A DNA stretch of 64,000 bases from Streptococcus catagoni (GTDB lineage Bacteria > Bacillota > Bacilli > Lactobacillales > Streptococcaceae): positions 434,001 to 498,000 of the forward strand of contig NZ_WPCW01000001.1 of the NCBI RefSeq assembly GCF_011421425.1. Reading direction: 5' to 3'. The notes beneath the pieces were generated by a model that saw nothing but the letters and a program-made list of their open reading frames with translations, was not told the origin of the DNA and ran no database searches. Positions 63,393 through 64,000 of the stretch are shown here, piece by piece. The position numbers were made by a program, and so were the translations under genes. Positions within the stretch are counted from its first letter, which is position 1. The number at the start of each line of letters is the position of its first letter.

Positions 63393-64000
63393 TTATGAAC
63401 GGACTTCCATAACGACAGGAAGAATTGCTGGACGGCGTTTGGTTTGCTCAAATAAAAATTTAGAAAGTTCATCTCTGACAGAACCTTTTAGTTCACCCCA
63501 GTCAAAGCTATCTTTTTGCAAGTAGTTGTCAACAGTGGTGTTTACTAATTCTGCACTTTCTCTAAGGATGTCTCTGCTCTTTTTCACATAAACGAAACCT
63601 CGAGTGTTGACCTTAGCCTTTGAGATGATTTTTTTATCACGTTTGCTAACGGTAATAGCTACAATGAAGATACCATCTTCAGATAGGACTTTTCGATCAC
63701 GTAAAACGATATTCCCAACATCCCCAATGGCATTACCATCAATCATGACGTCAGACGCTGAAACACCACCTTCATGAAGGAAGCCATCAGACTCTAAGAT
63801 CATGACATCACCACGTTTCATAATGTAGATGTTTTCTGGTAGAAGGCCTACTTCTTCAGCTAAGCTAGCATGAGCTGATAGGTCACTATATTCTCCTTGG
63901 ACTGGGAAAAGATAGCTTGGCTTCATCAGATTAATCATCAACTGAAGGTCACGACCATTGGCATGGCCAGAAACGCGAAGGTTTTGTGTGATCAATTTAA
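63393..64000 (-). CDS. rnjB: Ribonuclease J (probably J2), C-terminal part, cut by window edge
   Basis: The last 202 codons of an RNase J gene are visible; the frame is open past base 64000. Motifs include NLRVSGHANGRDLQLMINLM and KPSYLFPVQGEYSDLSAHA from the beta-CASP/metallo-beta-lactamase core, then the C-terminal domain (DVMIDGNAIGDVGNIVLRDR). The full protein would be about 550-560 residues. It acts in mRNA decay and rRNA processing. The expected VHGEYR-type motif reads VQGEYS, which fits the less conserved J2 paralogue, and adjacency to estA also supports J2. AT-rich sequence with no obvious terminator lies before estA. Confidence 0.88.
   Translation of the reverse strand, partial: KLITQNLRVSGHANGRDLQLMINLMKPSYLFPVQGEYSDLSAHASLAEEVGLLPENIYIMKRGDVMILESDGFLHEGGVSASDVMIDGNAIGDVGNIVLRDRKVLSEDGIFIVAITVSKRDKKIISKAKVNTRGFVYVKKSRDILRESAELVNTTVDNYLQKDSFDWGELKGSVRDELSKFLFEQTKRRPAILPVVMEVRS

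Overview
The window is a low-GC Firmicute chromosome segment, almost certainly a Streptococcus of the pyogenic group. The supporting landmarks are a cpsY-cpsABCD capsule head with cpsX and deoD beside it, a four-gene lipoate-dependent dehydrogenase cluster next to lplA, a mannose-family PTS beside a YesM/YesN-type two-component system and a substrate-binding protein, murT-gatD, cdaA-cdaR-glmM, and a YSIRK/LPXTG collagen-like surface protein. From memory of gene order I would look first at S. parauberis, S. iniae and S. uberis, but the sequence alone does not settle the species. I saw no rRNA, tRNA, CRISPR array or intact mobile element.

Layout. Positions 1-8041 (minus strand) are the 5' part of a capsule operon: cpsA-B-C-D, a WbpM/CapD-type UDP-HexNAc 4,6-dehydratase, a short sugar-phosphate transferase, an SDR reductase and a GT4 glycosyltransferase cut by the window edge. 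The divergent LysR regulator cpsY (8295-9209) shares a 250-bp control region with cpsA. Positions 9320-14375 (minus) form a nucleoside/pentose salvage operon, rpiA-deoB-arsC-punA-deoD-cpsX, interrupted between punA and deoD by two tandem copies of a structured repeat. Next come mnmE (plus), then pepV, a nitroreductase, uvrC, an aldehyde dehydrogenase, a HAD phosphatase, a membrane protein, an esterase, a YeiH-type transporter, a broken and an intact aldo-keto reductase, a DUF2974-type hydrolase, a frameshifted HD hydrolase and msrB, all on the minus strand.

Positions 30489-36666 (minus) hold a sensory/uptake module: mannose-family PTS EIIA-B-C-D, a histidine kinase, a response regulator and a membrane-anchored substrate-binding protein without ABC partners. 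A cre-like site and a TGTGTAG/CTACACA inverted repeat lie upstream. Gene remnants and IS3-family ends flank lepA and ndk. Positions 40491-47698 are a housekeeping run ending in the c-di-AMP module cdaA-cdaR-glmM. Divergent from it is murT-gatD, which amidates lipid II; cdaA, glmM and murT-gatD together link cell-wall precursor synthesis to c-di-AMP.

Positions 50025-52460 hold the collagen-like surface protein and, divergently, its probable AraC-type regulator. Positions 52517-59097 (minus) encode the dehydrogenase complex E1alpha-E1beta-E2-E3 and the lipoate ligase lplA. A perfect 24-bp palindrome and about 700 bp of mostly unexplained DNA precede the complex. The window ends with an ABC-F ATPase, a membrane-anchored matrixin-like protease, an esterase and the 3' end of an RNase J gene. 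Several genes carry one-base changes in A-runs; these may be true decay or sequencing error.
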